Position numbers and translations under genes: made by a program. Under the pieces are notes generated by a model, which had not been told where the DNA came from, searched no databases, and saw only the letters and a program-made list of their open reading frames with translations. From Syngnathus acus (taxonomy: Eukaryota; Chordata; Actinopteri; Syngnathiformes; Syngnathidae), in the NCBI RefSeq assembly GCF_901709675.1, contig NC_051099.1, positions 4,154,001 through 4,218,000 of the forward strand: DNA of 64,000 bases, in the 5' to 3' direction. How positions within the stretch are numbered: position 1 is the stretch's first letter; the number at the start of each line of letters is the position of its first letter. Of this stretch, positions 1 through 10,513 are shown piece by piece.

Positions 1-1630
1 GCCAATCGTGCCTTCCCAACAAGTGTTCCCACGAGATCCAGTTCTTCAGGCCAGGACAAAGCTGAAGCTTTAGCCAGGCTTTAACTCTCACCGCTCTCTC
101 CGCGGCGATTGAATGGCCGCACTTGATGTCGTGTGTTCCCAAGGAAGCTTGGCCTTCTGCCAGTCGAAGGCCTAAGCTGCCAAGCTTTGCTCCGTGAGGC
201 CCCGGCAAAGCCACGTGATGCGACGCCGGAGGTCAACACACAAAACCCAACGTGTGAGGTGGTTTTTAACTACTGCTGATCTTTTTCCAGCATTTCCTGG
301 CTTGGTTTTCGTTTTACTGCTTCTTGCTGCATCCTGCCGAGCACACTGCTCAAGTCAGGTCTTCTAAGTCTGGGTCATTGTTTCGTTTGTCTAATTTACA
401 ACGCAGTGTCACGTCGGATAAACGAGGTGCGTGTGACTCTGTAGGTCACCGGTCGAGGTAATTTATAGACCAAGCGGAGAATAATGGAGCCTGCTGGAGG
501 TGTTCATCATCATGTCAAGCTGTTCTTGGGCTTGATTTACTAATAGTTTTGCAAGGGGGTAAAAAAACGGGTGCAAATTTGGTGGCGCTTGCCAATGTGA
601 TCGAGACAAACTAACGGCACATGCAATGAGCATATAATTTAGTACCCACTTGGGGTTTTAGGAAATGAGACATTCTTGGTGACTTGAATTACGGTCTGCA
701 GCAGACACTTGAGTGGGAGAGAAGAAGGCAGGTGGTCATTAGACATCATGTTTGATTATTCATCATTTCCTCATCGCCGCCAAATAACTTGGCGGATGAT
801 GACGTCAGCCGGTGTAACCTTAGTCGATAGCTGACCCATCACCCAAGAACCTTGATTTTTTATTATTTTTTTTCTCCTCTGGGAATATCTGATTGATTTA
901 TTTACTGGACAAAATATACAAGCACATGACTTGTCTCCGCTCATGTGACTTTACTCAAAGAATTATTTATTCATTGGTGTTGAGACATTTCCTCCCTGAG
1001 TATTTAAAATACTACACTTAATTCCAGCGTATATTTAGATATGTGAAGAAAAAAAATTTGTCCTTCTCAAATTCTTACTTTTTTGTAGTATCCAAGTTTA
1101 GTGTTAAAATAATGAAATAATTGTAAATAAAATGTCATTTATAAATGGCTTTTTTTTTTTCTTTAAACCAATATTTTACATTCCCTTTTTCATTTTTTTT
1201 AAAAGGGTGTCTTTCTTGAAACATTTGTTTATATTCCAAATTGTTCAATAGACCAAGCCTTGAACTTTAGAACTTCACAATTGGCGTTTCTTTCGACGAC
1301 CATTCCTCCGCCTATTATGTTTAGTGAAGCCAAGTGTTGTCTTTGGACCGCTTTGAGTTCAGCATAATAATACTCATTCAAAAATAATCACTTCAAGTTA
1401 CAAGCTCCCGTTTTGAGTTATTTTTAATCTTAATATTCAGTCATGCCTGGAGTTCGAGGGCCATTGGGATGTAATAAAACGTGTTTTTCCCTCCCTGCCT
1501 TGCTTGATCCGTTTCTCCACTACAATCATCTCTGAGCATCCAAATATGGCCAATACACTGAATTCCTGACTATAAAGTTGCATCAATCCATTGGATCCAT
1601 TTTAGTAAAACTCATGATTTTTTTTTGCAG
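1..1630. other. zswim7 intron or upstream sequence
   Basis: No coding exon that I can support. The two zswim7 exons to the right need upstream coding exons, which must lie in this stretch unrecognised or, more likely, off the left edge. AT-rich from about 840 to 1210 with T and A runs. A perfect CRE-type palindrome TGACGTCA sits at 800-807; whether it is functional cannot be told from sequence. Confidence 0.5.
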
Positions 1631-2260
1631 GTCAAAGGAGACTCGGGGAGGTTGTACACTTGTTTCACATCCTGCCACTACTGCCCATGTCCCACCTTTG
1701 CTTACACGGTGTTACGAAGGGATGAAGGCCTGCTGGTAAGGATCTCAAATGAAGACAAAACTGTCTTCCAACTATTGTCTCGTCACTCGGGCGTGTGTTG
1801 TAAGTGAGGCAAAGCAGAAGTTGAAATATGTGCAACGGGATATTTGGGCCGTGTGCTGCTCCGGTATTAGTGCTAAGCGGCTTCTTGTGTCGCATTTAAG
1901 TGCTTTGAGAATGTCGCCACAATTGGCCCAGTGCACTTGAACTATGACTGATCTCATTTCAGTAAACCGTCCGCATGTTCACACTTGCTCTCGCACCTCT
2001 GCACCTCTGATCGCATCTCTCAGATAACCCATATGGTATTCGGCGTAGCTACTCTACAAAAGCGCGACAGTGAAATTACGAGACAGCATGGCACGGTTTG
2101 CTCAGGTTTTGGATGTGGCCATGACTAATGACAGTGCCGTTGTCTTTTTTTGCAGTGCAAGCACATTCTGGCCGCGTACCTGTGCGAGGCCGTGGGTGCG
2201 ACCTCCACTCAAAGTGTGTCGGATGAGCAAATGACAGCGCTGCTCAGTGGGACCTTGTAA
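1631..2260 (+). CDS. zswim7: zswim7 (SWS1), last two coding exons, partial
   Basis: The SWIM-domain protein ZSWIM7/SWS1 pairs with SWSAP1 in a Shu-type complex that promotes RAD51 filament formation in homologous recombination and meiosis. Two exons are visible: 1631-1735 (acceptor TTTGCAG, donor GTAAGG, exactly 35 codons, phase 0) and 2156-2260 (34 codons plus TAA). Joined, they carry the SWIM zinc signature: the CxC of CHYCPCP in the first exon and CKH at the start of the second, with the intron falling just before CKH. The C-terminal stretch SVSDEQ matches the family end. The N-terminal half of the roughly 140-residue protein is not found in the window. A poly(A) signal AATAAA lies at 2547-2552. 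In human, ZSWIM7 also neighbours ADORA2B, which supports the call. Confidence 0.9.
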
Positions 2261-3604
2261 CTGTGAGTCCCACTAATTTTCCACTATGCTGCCAATAATT
2301 TTTTTTTTGTGTGCGTCTTTTTTAGTGGACATATTTTTGGCCACCTTTAAAGAGTCCCTAAGAGTTCCGGGGGAAACATCTGTTTTTATTTTTAGCTTCC
2401 TGGTTGGGAAACATCATGTTTATTTTCCACTTTGAAAAACATTTTTCTAATCTGTCAAAATACCTCAATGACTTTCATGATACGATATAAACTTTTATTC
2501 ACAAAATATTTGACAGTAAATACGTACAGATTGCACCCAAAAGTTGAATAAAGACACGAAAGCAACAGTTGCTGTAGGTCGGGGATCGTTTCCGATCTTG
2601 GTTATGTCACAAAAACAAATAGCATGACATTTACAGTACGTATTACACGCCAGTCAACTAAGACAACACATGACAGTGCAGTATAGATGTCTCCATTGGA
2701 ATGTTGACACACTCCTGTATATTTAGCCCTTGAGATCAGTCAGACGAGAACATCAGCCAAAGCAATTGACATTAAACAAGCAAGCGCCATCTTTGTTTTG
2801 GCCTTGTACTTTTAACACCGCGAACGTTCTTGTCATGTAACAGACATCATCATAACAGTCCTCATCTATGAAAAATAGTTTTGAGTTGGAACACAGTTGG
2901 CTGCTGACACCACCCAGTTAAAAAAAAAAAAATAGAATAGAGTAGTACAGCTTCACCGTTGGGTGTGGTTTGATTTATTATGCCTAAAATCCTTCAAGTA
3001 GATTTATAATTGTTGAGTAGGGGGATCTTTTGGCTGGAAATCACTCAAGTGGTAGAATATTGGAAGACATAGTAGTAAAATCTCCTTCAATTCATTTTGT
3101 CATTTCCAGCCCAAATATACCAATTTAACAAATACAAATTCCATAAATAATTTCCTTTTGACCTACAAAAGGAAGCAACTGAAGACACAACGATTCAATC
3201 AATGATTTTACGTTCAACACTTTCTGAGTGGGAGGGGCCGGGGAGGTGATCAGAAATGACCCCACCAAGTACTTCGGTTGTACCTTTTGAGGTCCACAAG
3301 TCCAGATCCACCAAAACCTTTAATGTTCACATTCACAAAGATTCCATTACTGTAATAAATAAACACTTGAACTACCTTTTGGCAGCATAAAATAAAAAAA
3401 CAGGACTGTTGCAGTTGTATCAGGGCTTACTTTGAACAATATCATTTTTAGAACGTTTTGGGACCCTAACCCAGTCTGATACATCCAGTTAGTGTTACCT
3501 CAACGACAAGAAAGCCTTCACGTTATAAAAGTTCGACCCCCCCCCCTCCTCGAGGCGTGTTACCCTGCTCGTGTAAACATCATTCAGCGGAAACAGTGGC
3601 GAGT
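2261..3604. other. Convergent 3' ends of zswim7 and adora2b
   Basis: No ORF of note. A plus-strand AATAAA at 2547-2552 suits zswim7. A minus-strand AATAAA (2499-2494) would end a 1.1 kb adora2b 3'UTR, so the two mRNAs may overlap tail to tail by tens of bases. Other minus-strand signals closer to the adora2b stop are possible. Confidence 0.45.
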
Positions 3605-6600
3605 CTATAGGAGAGGATCTACAGTCATGTGGATCTGGTCTCTGGTGCGCCTGCTGCCGTTGGAGCTGACGTAGAGCTCTTCTTTGCGACACAGCACGTG
3701 GCGTTCCAGAATCTTACGGAAGGTGTTTCTGAAGTCCTGGATGCGGTAAGCGTAGATGACAGGGTTGACGGCCGAGTTAGCGTGGGATAGAATGATGGCT
3801 ACGTACATGACTACTTCGGGTTTGACCAGTTCCTTGTAGAAGAGCGTGAGGCAGTTGAGGATATGGACGGGCAGCCAGCAAATGGCGAAGAGCCCCACGA
3901 TGATGGATAGCGATTTGGCGGCGCGGATTTCCCGCTGCAATAGGCTGTGATGATGGTTGTCGCCGTTGGAGACGCATTTGAGCTCAATCTGCCTCAGCTG
4001 CATCCTGGCCACCGTGAAGATTTTCATGTAGATGCCGAGCATGATGAGGAGCGGCAGCAGAACGCAGACAAAGAAGTTAAAGTAGACCATGTACTCCATG
4101 TCCACCACGCTCTCAAAGAAACATCTGAGCTTGCAACTCCGGGGTCGTAAATGGCCGCCTTTCGGTTGACCGTTCGTAGTGTTGTCCGCCGTGCTGGCGT
4201 TGACATTCCTGCAACTCCGGTGTTTGATGTTCCAACCGAAGAAAGGGACCAGCCCGATGACGAAGGACAGGATCCATAAAATAGCGATGATCTCTCTGGC
4301 TTTTTTTCCTGTCATCAACTGTTTGTACCTGCATTTAGCAACAAAAACATATTTGGACTGAATCGTACATTCTCTCGCTTCAATTATAATTGACTTTTAT
4401 TCCTCCTCATTCTTGTATTTGCTTTCATATTATTGTTTAAATGATTAAATTAATGACATTTAATTTATGAAATGAATTGTTTTCAAATTAATGTATTAAT
4501 TACAATTTAATTTATTCAATAAATTAATGTCATTTATTCATTTAATTAAATTCATGTATTAAATACAATTTATTTTAAATACAATTTATTTTCAGGAATT
4601 TAATGTATTAATTCAATCAAATTCATGTATTAATTAAAATTGATTTTAAATTTTATTTTCAGGAATGTAAGTTTAAAACGTCTTAACCAATACGACTGAA
4701 ACGTGCGTGATGTGGGCAGGTGGTTGAGTGGTTCACATGTTCGCCTCATAGTTCTGAGACTCGGGTTTCAAATGTCAGCTCTGGCCTCCTTGTGTGGCAT
4801 TTGCATGTTCTACCCGTGTTTGAGTTTCCCCGGCTTCCTCTCACATTCTAAAAACATGGGTTCAAATTGTCCACTAGTAAGAGGGTGAAGGTGAACGCTC
4901 CCTATAAGACGGTCAAGTCAGGTGGGCTAAGCTCCAGCTTACCTGTAATTAAAGCGGATAATCACTCGAAAATGGATTCATTTGCTCGAGCGCCTCGCCG
5001 TAAAGCCGAGAGGTTGACTCCAGGAAGCTCACCCAGTCCATCAGCAACATTGCAGTTTCCGAGAGGGCAGGGATAGGTCACTAAACTCGCACGCAGAAAT
5101 AAATCATGCCTAGCGCAAGATAAAAATATTCCTGGTTTTACCACATCTTGGCAAACCATATGTAAACATGCAGACGCAGAGGAAAAAAAATTGCTGGATG
5201 TTGCGCCGTCATTGTGCTATTATTATATATGATGTGCAATATTGCAAAAGTGCACAATTTCCACAAAAATATTCTTCCACTCTGTGTTGTCATAGCCCCG
5301 AGTTACGTAAGCCTAATGACTAAACCCTCACTTCAACTTTTCTTGATTTACATTCTGCATCTGTCCCACTTTTTTTTTTTTTATTCACGTCGCCAAGGAG
5401 CAAGGCTCTTCGCACGTCCAAACAAAAGCGGCTAATAAAGTAGATTAGCAGCGCTCAGCAGGAGCTCAAAGGACTAATGGTCACGTCCCGGTCGGCAGCA
5501 TCCCGCAGGCTGTTTCCTGACGTGACGTCAGGCTGCCGCGTGCTTAACGACACACACACACACGTAGCGCCAACAATCCTCCACAAGATGACGTTGACAT
5601 CCGCTCCCAAATTATCAGCAGCTATGGCTGAATGTAAAGCGTCGCACGTCATTTTAAATATATTGGGCCGGATATTTATATAAAGTGCCTGATTTGAGTG
5701 TTTGTCAATTATTAGCCCATCTGAGCCTCCTAATAGCTGCAAATGAGCCCATTTGGGACTTCTGGGAGCAGTGTGGCGTGAGCTCGGCCGTGTGGCCGGC
5801 AACACCCCCCACCTCCACCAGCCAGGAGTGCATGCAGCCCCCAAGGGCATGAATTATGCACCAAGCTTGCAGGCCACCTGTTCTTCTCTATCTTCTGCTC
5901 ACTTGGTCAAGCTCGTATGCGGCTAACCCTCCGCCCCCGCCTTCACAAGGGAGTGGCCAGCCAGTCGCAGGATTAGTTGCGGCATGACGGCACTTCGCTG
6001 GCATCCATCTTTGTTGTGTTTTCAGTTTTTATCGCGGCCTGCCTCGGCTAAACCATAAAGGGTACGTCCACACCCTGAGGCCAGGAAGCGCTGCCAGGCC
6101 TCACACACACACGCTGCAATCTTGATTTTGTTTCACTTGAGCTTCTACAGGCTCAAGATAGACACAATTAGGATTACAGAATTTACAATCCCATATTTTC
6201 CTCATAAACTGTGGAATATTTCAAAAATCTTCAATAGACATTGTCTACCATTTTGTTTGATGACAAATTTATGGTTGCTTCCTTATGACAAAGCAACCAC
6301 ACATCTGTATAGCCTTCACACTTCAGTGAGAATTCAGAATAGGGGAAGGGAGGGCGAGTACATCCTCATGAGAGTTTCATACAGTGTTTGCCAACTACAC
6401 AATGATACTTGACAGTTTGGGACTATTTCCACAGCTAAGACATTTCATTTATTTATACACTGTCATTTCAGTAATTAGTAATCTCTCATTTCTCTTAGAG
6501 AATGATAATATAACCCTGAGTATTTTTTCCTATTGTTTGTCTACCTGTGTTGCTGCACTATTTGTCTCCAACAAAATTAAATATGCACTATAAATAAACC

Positions 6601-9536
6601 AACCCAACATCAAGTCTAATACTATGCCCCCCACGAATGAAATAAAATGTCAGGTCAGCTGGTCTAATATGTTGTTTAGACAAAATAACAATACAGACCA
6701 GCGGCATGGTCTTTTCGTACGTGATACAAAACGGGAAGAAGGGGCCCCCAAGGAAATCGTCCAGTGTGTGTGTGTGTGTTGCCTGTCCCAGGAGCCTGAA
6801 AACATCTGGCCTGGCCCTTTTGCTTCCACTATAAGCATCTGTAAAAACACTTTATCTCAAAGCAAATCCGGATCCCAAATAGTTGCGGAATGCTCTCACA
6901 CATACACCAAACACCGTCTGTTTGTGTGTGTGACACGGAGGCATCACAGTATCATTCGGTAATTTGAGCCAGGCTGATCTTATTAGTGGGCATGTGGCGA
7001 GGGTGGGAGGCCTTTTTAGAGACCGCTAACGTCATGTCGCGTCTATTATACGGAGTAAGTGTATCTGTTGTGAGTGGGGTTGACAATTTCCGGTAACGGA
7101 AATTGAGGTAAAGTCAAGGTATCAATGTAGTTAAATGATTATATTTGCCAGGATTATGCAATCATATATTTTCCATATATATACATTTCTAATCAATTAG
7201 CCAACTAGCCAATTTTTATTGCAAATTCCTCTTTTCCCCATGGAAAATTTCAACGGTCAATTTCCCGGAATTTAGCAACCCGGACTTGTGAGTCATTGGT
7301 GATGTAGTAGTTGGCTTGTCTAACTTTGATGCATGCAGAGTGGCTTCACTCCACACCCAGTGATTGTGTAAACATGAGTGTGAATAGTTTTCTGTCTGGA
7401 TAGGGACTCTGTGATTAGTTGCCAAAAAAGATGCAATTAACTTGCTTGTCTACCTGTTGCTGGTCATACATCAGAATAATAGTTTTGTGTTTTTATGTGA
7501 TCTTAAATAATTAGCTTCCTTGCCTTCTAGTATTTTATCTAGTATGTTTTGAAAAGTAAGTTTGTCCCATTTGAGTTTTCAATTCTGTTTAATGGCTAAT
7601 TGGGTCTCCTGATTTTGAGCCTCAGTGGAAGAGCCGTCAATCATTTACGGGAAAAATGTTTGGAGTCCAAGGTTGTTGCCACTTTTAAGACATAATTACT
7701 TGTTTGCAGGGCAGCTCTGATAGCAAATGGGAATAATTGTTCTTTTTCTGACATGCATCAATTTTATTTGAATGCTAACTATCATAACAGAAGTTTCAGG
7801 AAAAACTGAAATGCATTCCTCTGGTTTTTAATATAGTGTAACTTTGAGATGTTCAAACAAACAAAAGCTCAAATAGCTTGGTGGTAATGGTTTTGTGTTC
7901 AATTTCCAAGGCCACATGGACACATTTGCTGAGCCGCGAAGTTGGCGCTATTTGACTTTCCTCCTGACGCATGAAAATGTCCTTTCTTGCCAATGCTTGA
8001 CGTTAATGGAAATGACAGCGCATCTCAAAAAGCCCCACGGGAGGGCACAGTGAACTTGCGTTGCTTTAAAACAAGCAGAAAAACAACAGCAACGGATCTC
8101 CTTTGTTCATTGATGAGTTCATGTATGCAAATTTGTGATTATGTCAACAGTCTTTAGTTTGATTTGTACTCAAGTGAGCGCAGCTGAATGCAACATAACT
8201 CAACATATCTGTGAATAATCACATGACTGGAGACCTTCAATGTTTCATTTTGGTTGGTGGGCAGTTTTTAATTTTTTTTTAATTTATTTACATTTTATTT
8301 ATTCACTTGTAGAATGTCTAGCTAAGTTCAGGGCTTTATTTGATGCTATTTAGCTAACGATGTTGACATTGACATTTATAGGTGAGGGCGCAGCAAATTG
8401 GTGCAATAATCTTTTTGCTCAAATAATTGGTTAATGATCACTGACCACACCCATCTTTTCTTTAAAAGAAGGGGCAAAAATGTACATAAACAGCTTCAGA
8501 GCTATTTTCTGCAAATTCATCTTAGTAGCAGACCAGCGTGTTTTTTAAAAAATTTTTTTTTTTTTAAATGTTTGCTCAATTCAAGCAACTTCTTGTAATA
8601 GCATATTGCATACAATGTGCACACATATGTATTTCACACTTTCATTATTTGGAGAAGTAACAGAAAATGAGGTTCAACGCAAAAAGGCAGCCAAGCCTTG
8701 CACAAATACAATTCCATCTTTAAGATGCAGATAGTCGTGTTTGCCAGTCCATTGATTTTATATTAGTAGCAGGCAGTAAAGACGCATGTGTATAATTGGA
8801 AACCTCACATAACTACATTTTGTACCGAAACACAATTTTTATTTAGGGGCCTAACAATTTTACCATTTATATTACTAACATTTATTGCAAGATTATTAGT
8901 TAGCACAACAAAAAGTTGTTTGCTTCCCACTCAAAGTCAGGTTGGACGCAGCCTCCATCACCCAGGATCGAAGAATAAATTCCTAACTTTATGGATAAAG
9001 TTGTGAAACTAGGTCAAACGCAATTAATGCTCAAATATTCATTTACACAATATGGTAGATTACTTAACACATACCAACATTTAATTCCTCGTTAATGCTG
9101 ATCTTATTAGTTTTCTATATTATTAATACTATATTGCATAAAATAGCAGCAACAAGAATGGAGCACCGCCCCCTCCCCTCCTCAATATGACGTATGCTCA
9201 CCTGAGAGGGATTTTAACAGCCAGGTATCTGTCAATAGCGATGGCGAGTAGACTGAAGATGGAGCTCTGGGTGAGAACCAGAACGAAACAGGCCATGAAG
9301 AGACAGCCATAAAAGTCCAGTCGGATGCCGATGCTGATAGTGATAGCGAAAGGAATTGCCAGGCAGCCCACCAGGATGTCCGCCACGGCCAAAGACACCA
9401 AAAAATAGTTGGTGGCGTTCTTTAGTGTGGTATTAATGGCCACAGCCCAGCAAACCAAAACGTTGCCGGAGATGGAGAACAGAGCAATGACCACTTCAAT
9501 GATAATGTAAAGCGTCTTCATTCCTTCGTCATTCAT
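3605..9536 (-). CDS. adora2b: Adenosine A2B receptor
   Basis: A class A GPCR that couples to Gs (and Gq) and responds to high extracellular adenosine at the plasma membrane. There are two coding exons, 9536-9202 and 4328-3605. The donor GTGAGC follows CTC-AG and the acceptor TTTAGC..CAG precedes G-TAC, which restores an Arg codon in PLRYKQL. Together they give 1059 nt, or 352 residues. Seen: TM1 with [10 protein letters not shown]2 with [14 protein letters not shown] at about residues 102-104, an ECL2 with two N-glycosylation sequons (NAS, NTT), CWLPVH in TM6 and NPVIYAY in TM7. The single intron right after TM3/[11 protein letters not shown] is the classic adenosine receptor intron. ECL2 contains extra residues relative to the mammalian protein as I know it. 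A2B rather than A2A because the C-tail is short and [11 protein letters not shown] is retained, and because zswim7 and specc1 flank it. Confidence 0.95.
4437..4670. repeat. Degenerate AT-rich tandem and inverted repeat
   Basis: About 235 bp built from variants of AATTAATGTATTAATT and AATACAATTTATTTT. ATTTTCAGGAAT-type units recur near 4595 and 4660. The pieces are partly self-complementary (AATTAAT/ATTAATT), so it could fold or slip. It looks like an old AT-rich minisatellite or low-complexity tract, not a gene. Confidence 0.6.
4697..4990 (+). repeat. Decayed tRNA-headed SINE-like repeat
   Basis: The order of landmarks matches a very common teleost repeat: a GTGGTTGAGTGGTTCACATG tRNA-like head, a B-box-like GGGTTTCAAATG, the TTTGCATGTTCT block, TTTCCCCGGCTTCCTC, AAAACATG, and a GCGGATAATCACTCGAAAAT end that leads into a GGAT-type tail. 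Many substitutions from the consensus as I know it indicate an old copy. The family name is not asserted. Confidence 0.6.
5516..5532. promoter_or_regulatory. Palindromic double CRE-like site in adora2b intron 1
   Basis: The 17-bp sequence CCTGACGTGACGTCAGG has arms CCTGACG and CGTCAGG that are exact reverse complements around TGA. It contains a perfect CRE, TGACGTCA (5523-5530), overlapping a TGACG half site. CREB/ATF proteins bind such sites. It lies in a GC-richer block inside the receptor intron. Function is inferred only. Confidence 0.35.
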
Positions 9537-10513
9537 TCTTCTGAGACGAGGAGCTCCCTACAAGTCTACAGGCAGGGCGCAAGTCTTTAGTTTGGAGTCC
9601 AGGAATAGTCCACAAGCTGCTAAAGTGGCCATCTGGAAAGAAGCAAAAAAAAAGCAGCATAAACAGCAGAAGCTGCAGCTGCGACTTTAATGCAATCGTT
9701 TTTTGCTTTTCTTACCTTTGCAAAGCTTTGCATCGTCTGTGGTCGCGTCCACGCCACTGAGGACTTTCCACTAGTGTGGCGCAACTTTCCTCCCTGACAG
9801 CACTTTTCAAGTCGAGGAGGAGCAGGACGGCTCATGCTGACATTTTCATACAAGCCACGCCCCTCTCTCGCTCTCACCCACGCGACACGCACACGATCTT
9901 CTTAAGTGTAAACGCAATCACGATGAGAGGAATCCCGAAATGCACGGCCACCAGTGAGCCGTGCGTAATTACGCACGGAATAGAAGCGAATCCAAACACA
10001 CGCGCACGACACGTTTCTGCTTCCATTATGTTAAAACGTGACGATCTCCTCGTGCAAATGAGCAACAGTGGGCTAAAGTGCACTTTCCTAACGACTTGTT
10101 GATTAAAAAAAAAAAGCCGTCAATCATTAAAATATCTGATTTCTGGGACAATCAGCTGAACCAATTTCAGCCCTCTTTACCCTCGAGACAGCCTGCTTTA
10201 AATAAATGCATCAAAATTGACATTCCTTTATTAATGCAACAGCTTAAAATAGAAAATGTTGGTCCACAATTACACCTCAAGATGCACGTACATAAATAAT
10301 GTTTTGGAATTAACACATTTTAAATATTAAATTCTGCCACAGTGTTTTTTTATTTTTATTGCTCACAATAGGTTAGCTATGCAAAGCTGATGTAGAAAAA
10401 AAAAAAAACAACAACATTTAATCATGTACACTTTTTAAACACATGGGCTCGAGTGTCCAGCACCAGGCAGGAGTCGAAATTTGCCAGTAAGGTGAATATC
10501 GTGCAAATGCCGA
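9537..10513 (-). promoter_or_regulatory. adora2b 5'UTR and promoter region, then specc1 3'UTR
   Basis: 9537-9632 is 5'UTR continuous with the first coding exon, and 9716 to roughly 9800-9900 is the likely first exon. GC rises at 9730-10040, with no convincing TATA box. To the right is the specc1 3'UTR, with a minus-strand AATAAA at 10360-10355, about 155 bp past the specc1 stop. The two genes are in tandem, with less than 1 kb between the specc1 end and the adora2b start. Confidence 0.5.
9558..9733 (-). CDS. Upstream ORF in the adora2b 5'UTR (30 codons across a 5'UTR intron)
   Basis: On the minus strand a 5'UTR exon appears to end at 9716 (TTTGCAAAG then GTAAG). A second part begins at 9632 after TCTTTCCAG. 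An ATG at 9733 (MQSFAK) splices in frame to ATGGCC at 9632 and reads to TAG at 9560-9558, giving 29 or 30 residues; starting at the second ATG gives 24. The stop is 21 nt before the receptor ATG at 9536. An upstream ORF this close to a receptor start would be expected to lower or condition receptor translation. The splice sites and ATGs are seen; use of the ORF is inference. Confidence 0.45.

Larger units (their letters stand above)
4329..9201 (-). other. adora2b intron 1
   Basis: A 4.9 kb intron between the two coding exons. No coding exon seen. It contains a degenerate AT-rich repeat (4437-4670), a decayed SINE-like repeat (4697-4990), a GC-richer block at 5455-6120 with CRE-like sites, and short CA/TG runs near 5552 and 6764. 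From 6120 to 9190 I see only AT-rich unique-looking sequence with short homopolymers. Confidence 0.7.

Noticed and set aside
7870-7985. Possible SINE head (GGTGGTAATGG...GTGTTCAATTTCC)
   Set aside because: Only a loose B-box-like match and no body or tail; too weak to list as a repeat.
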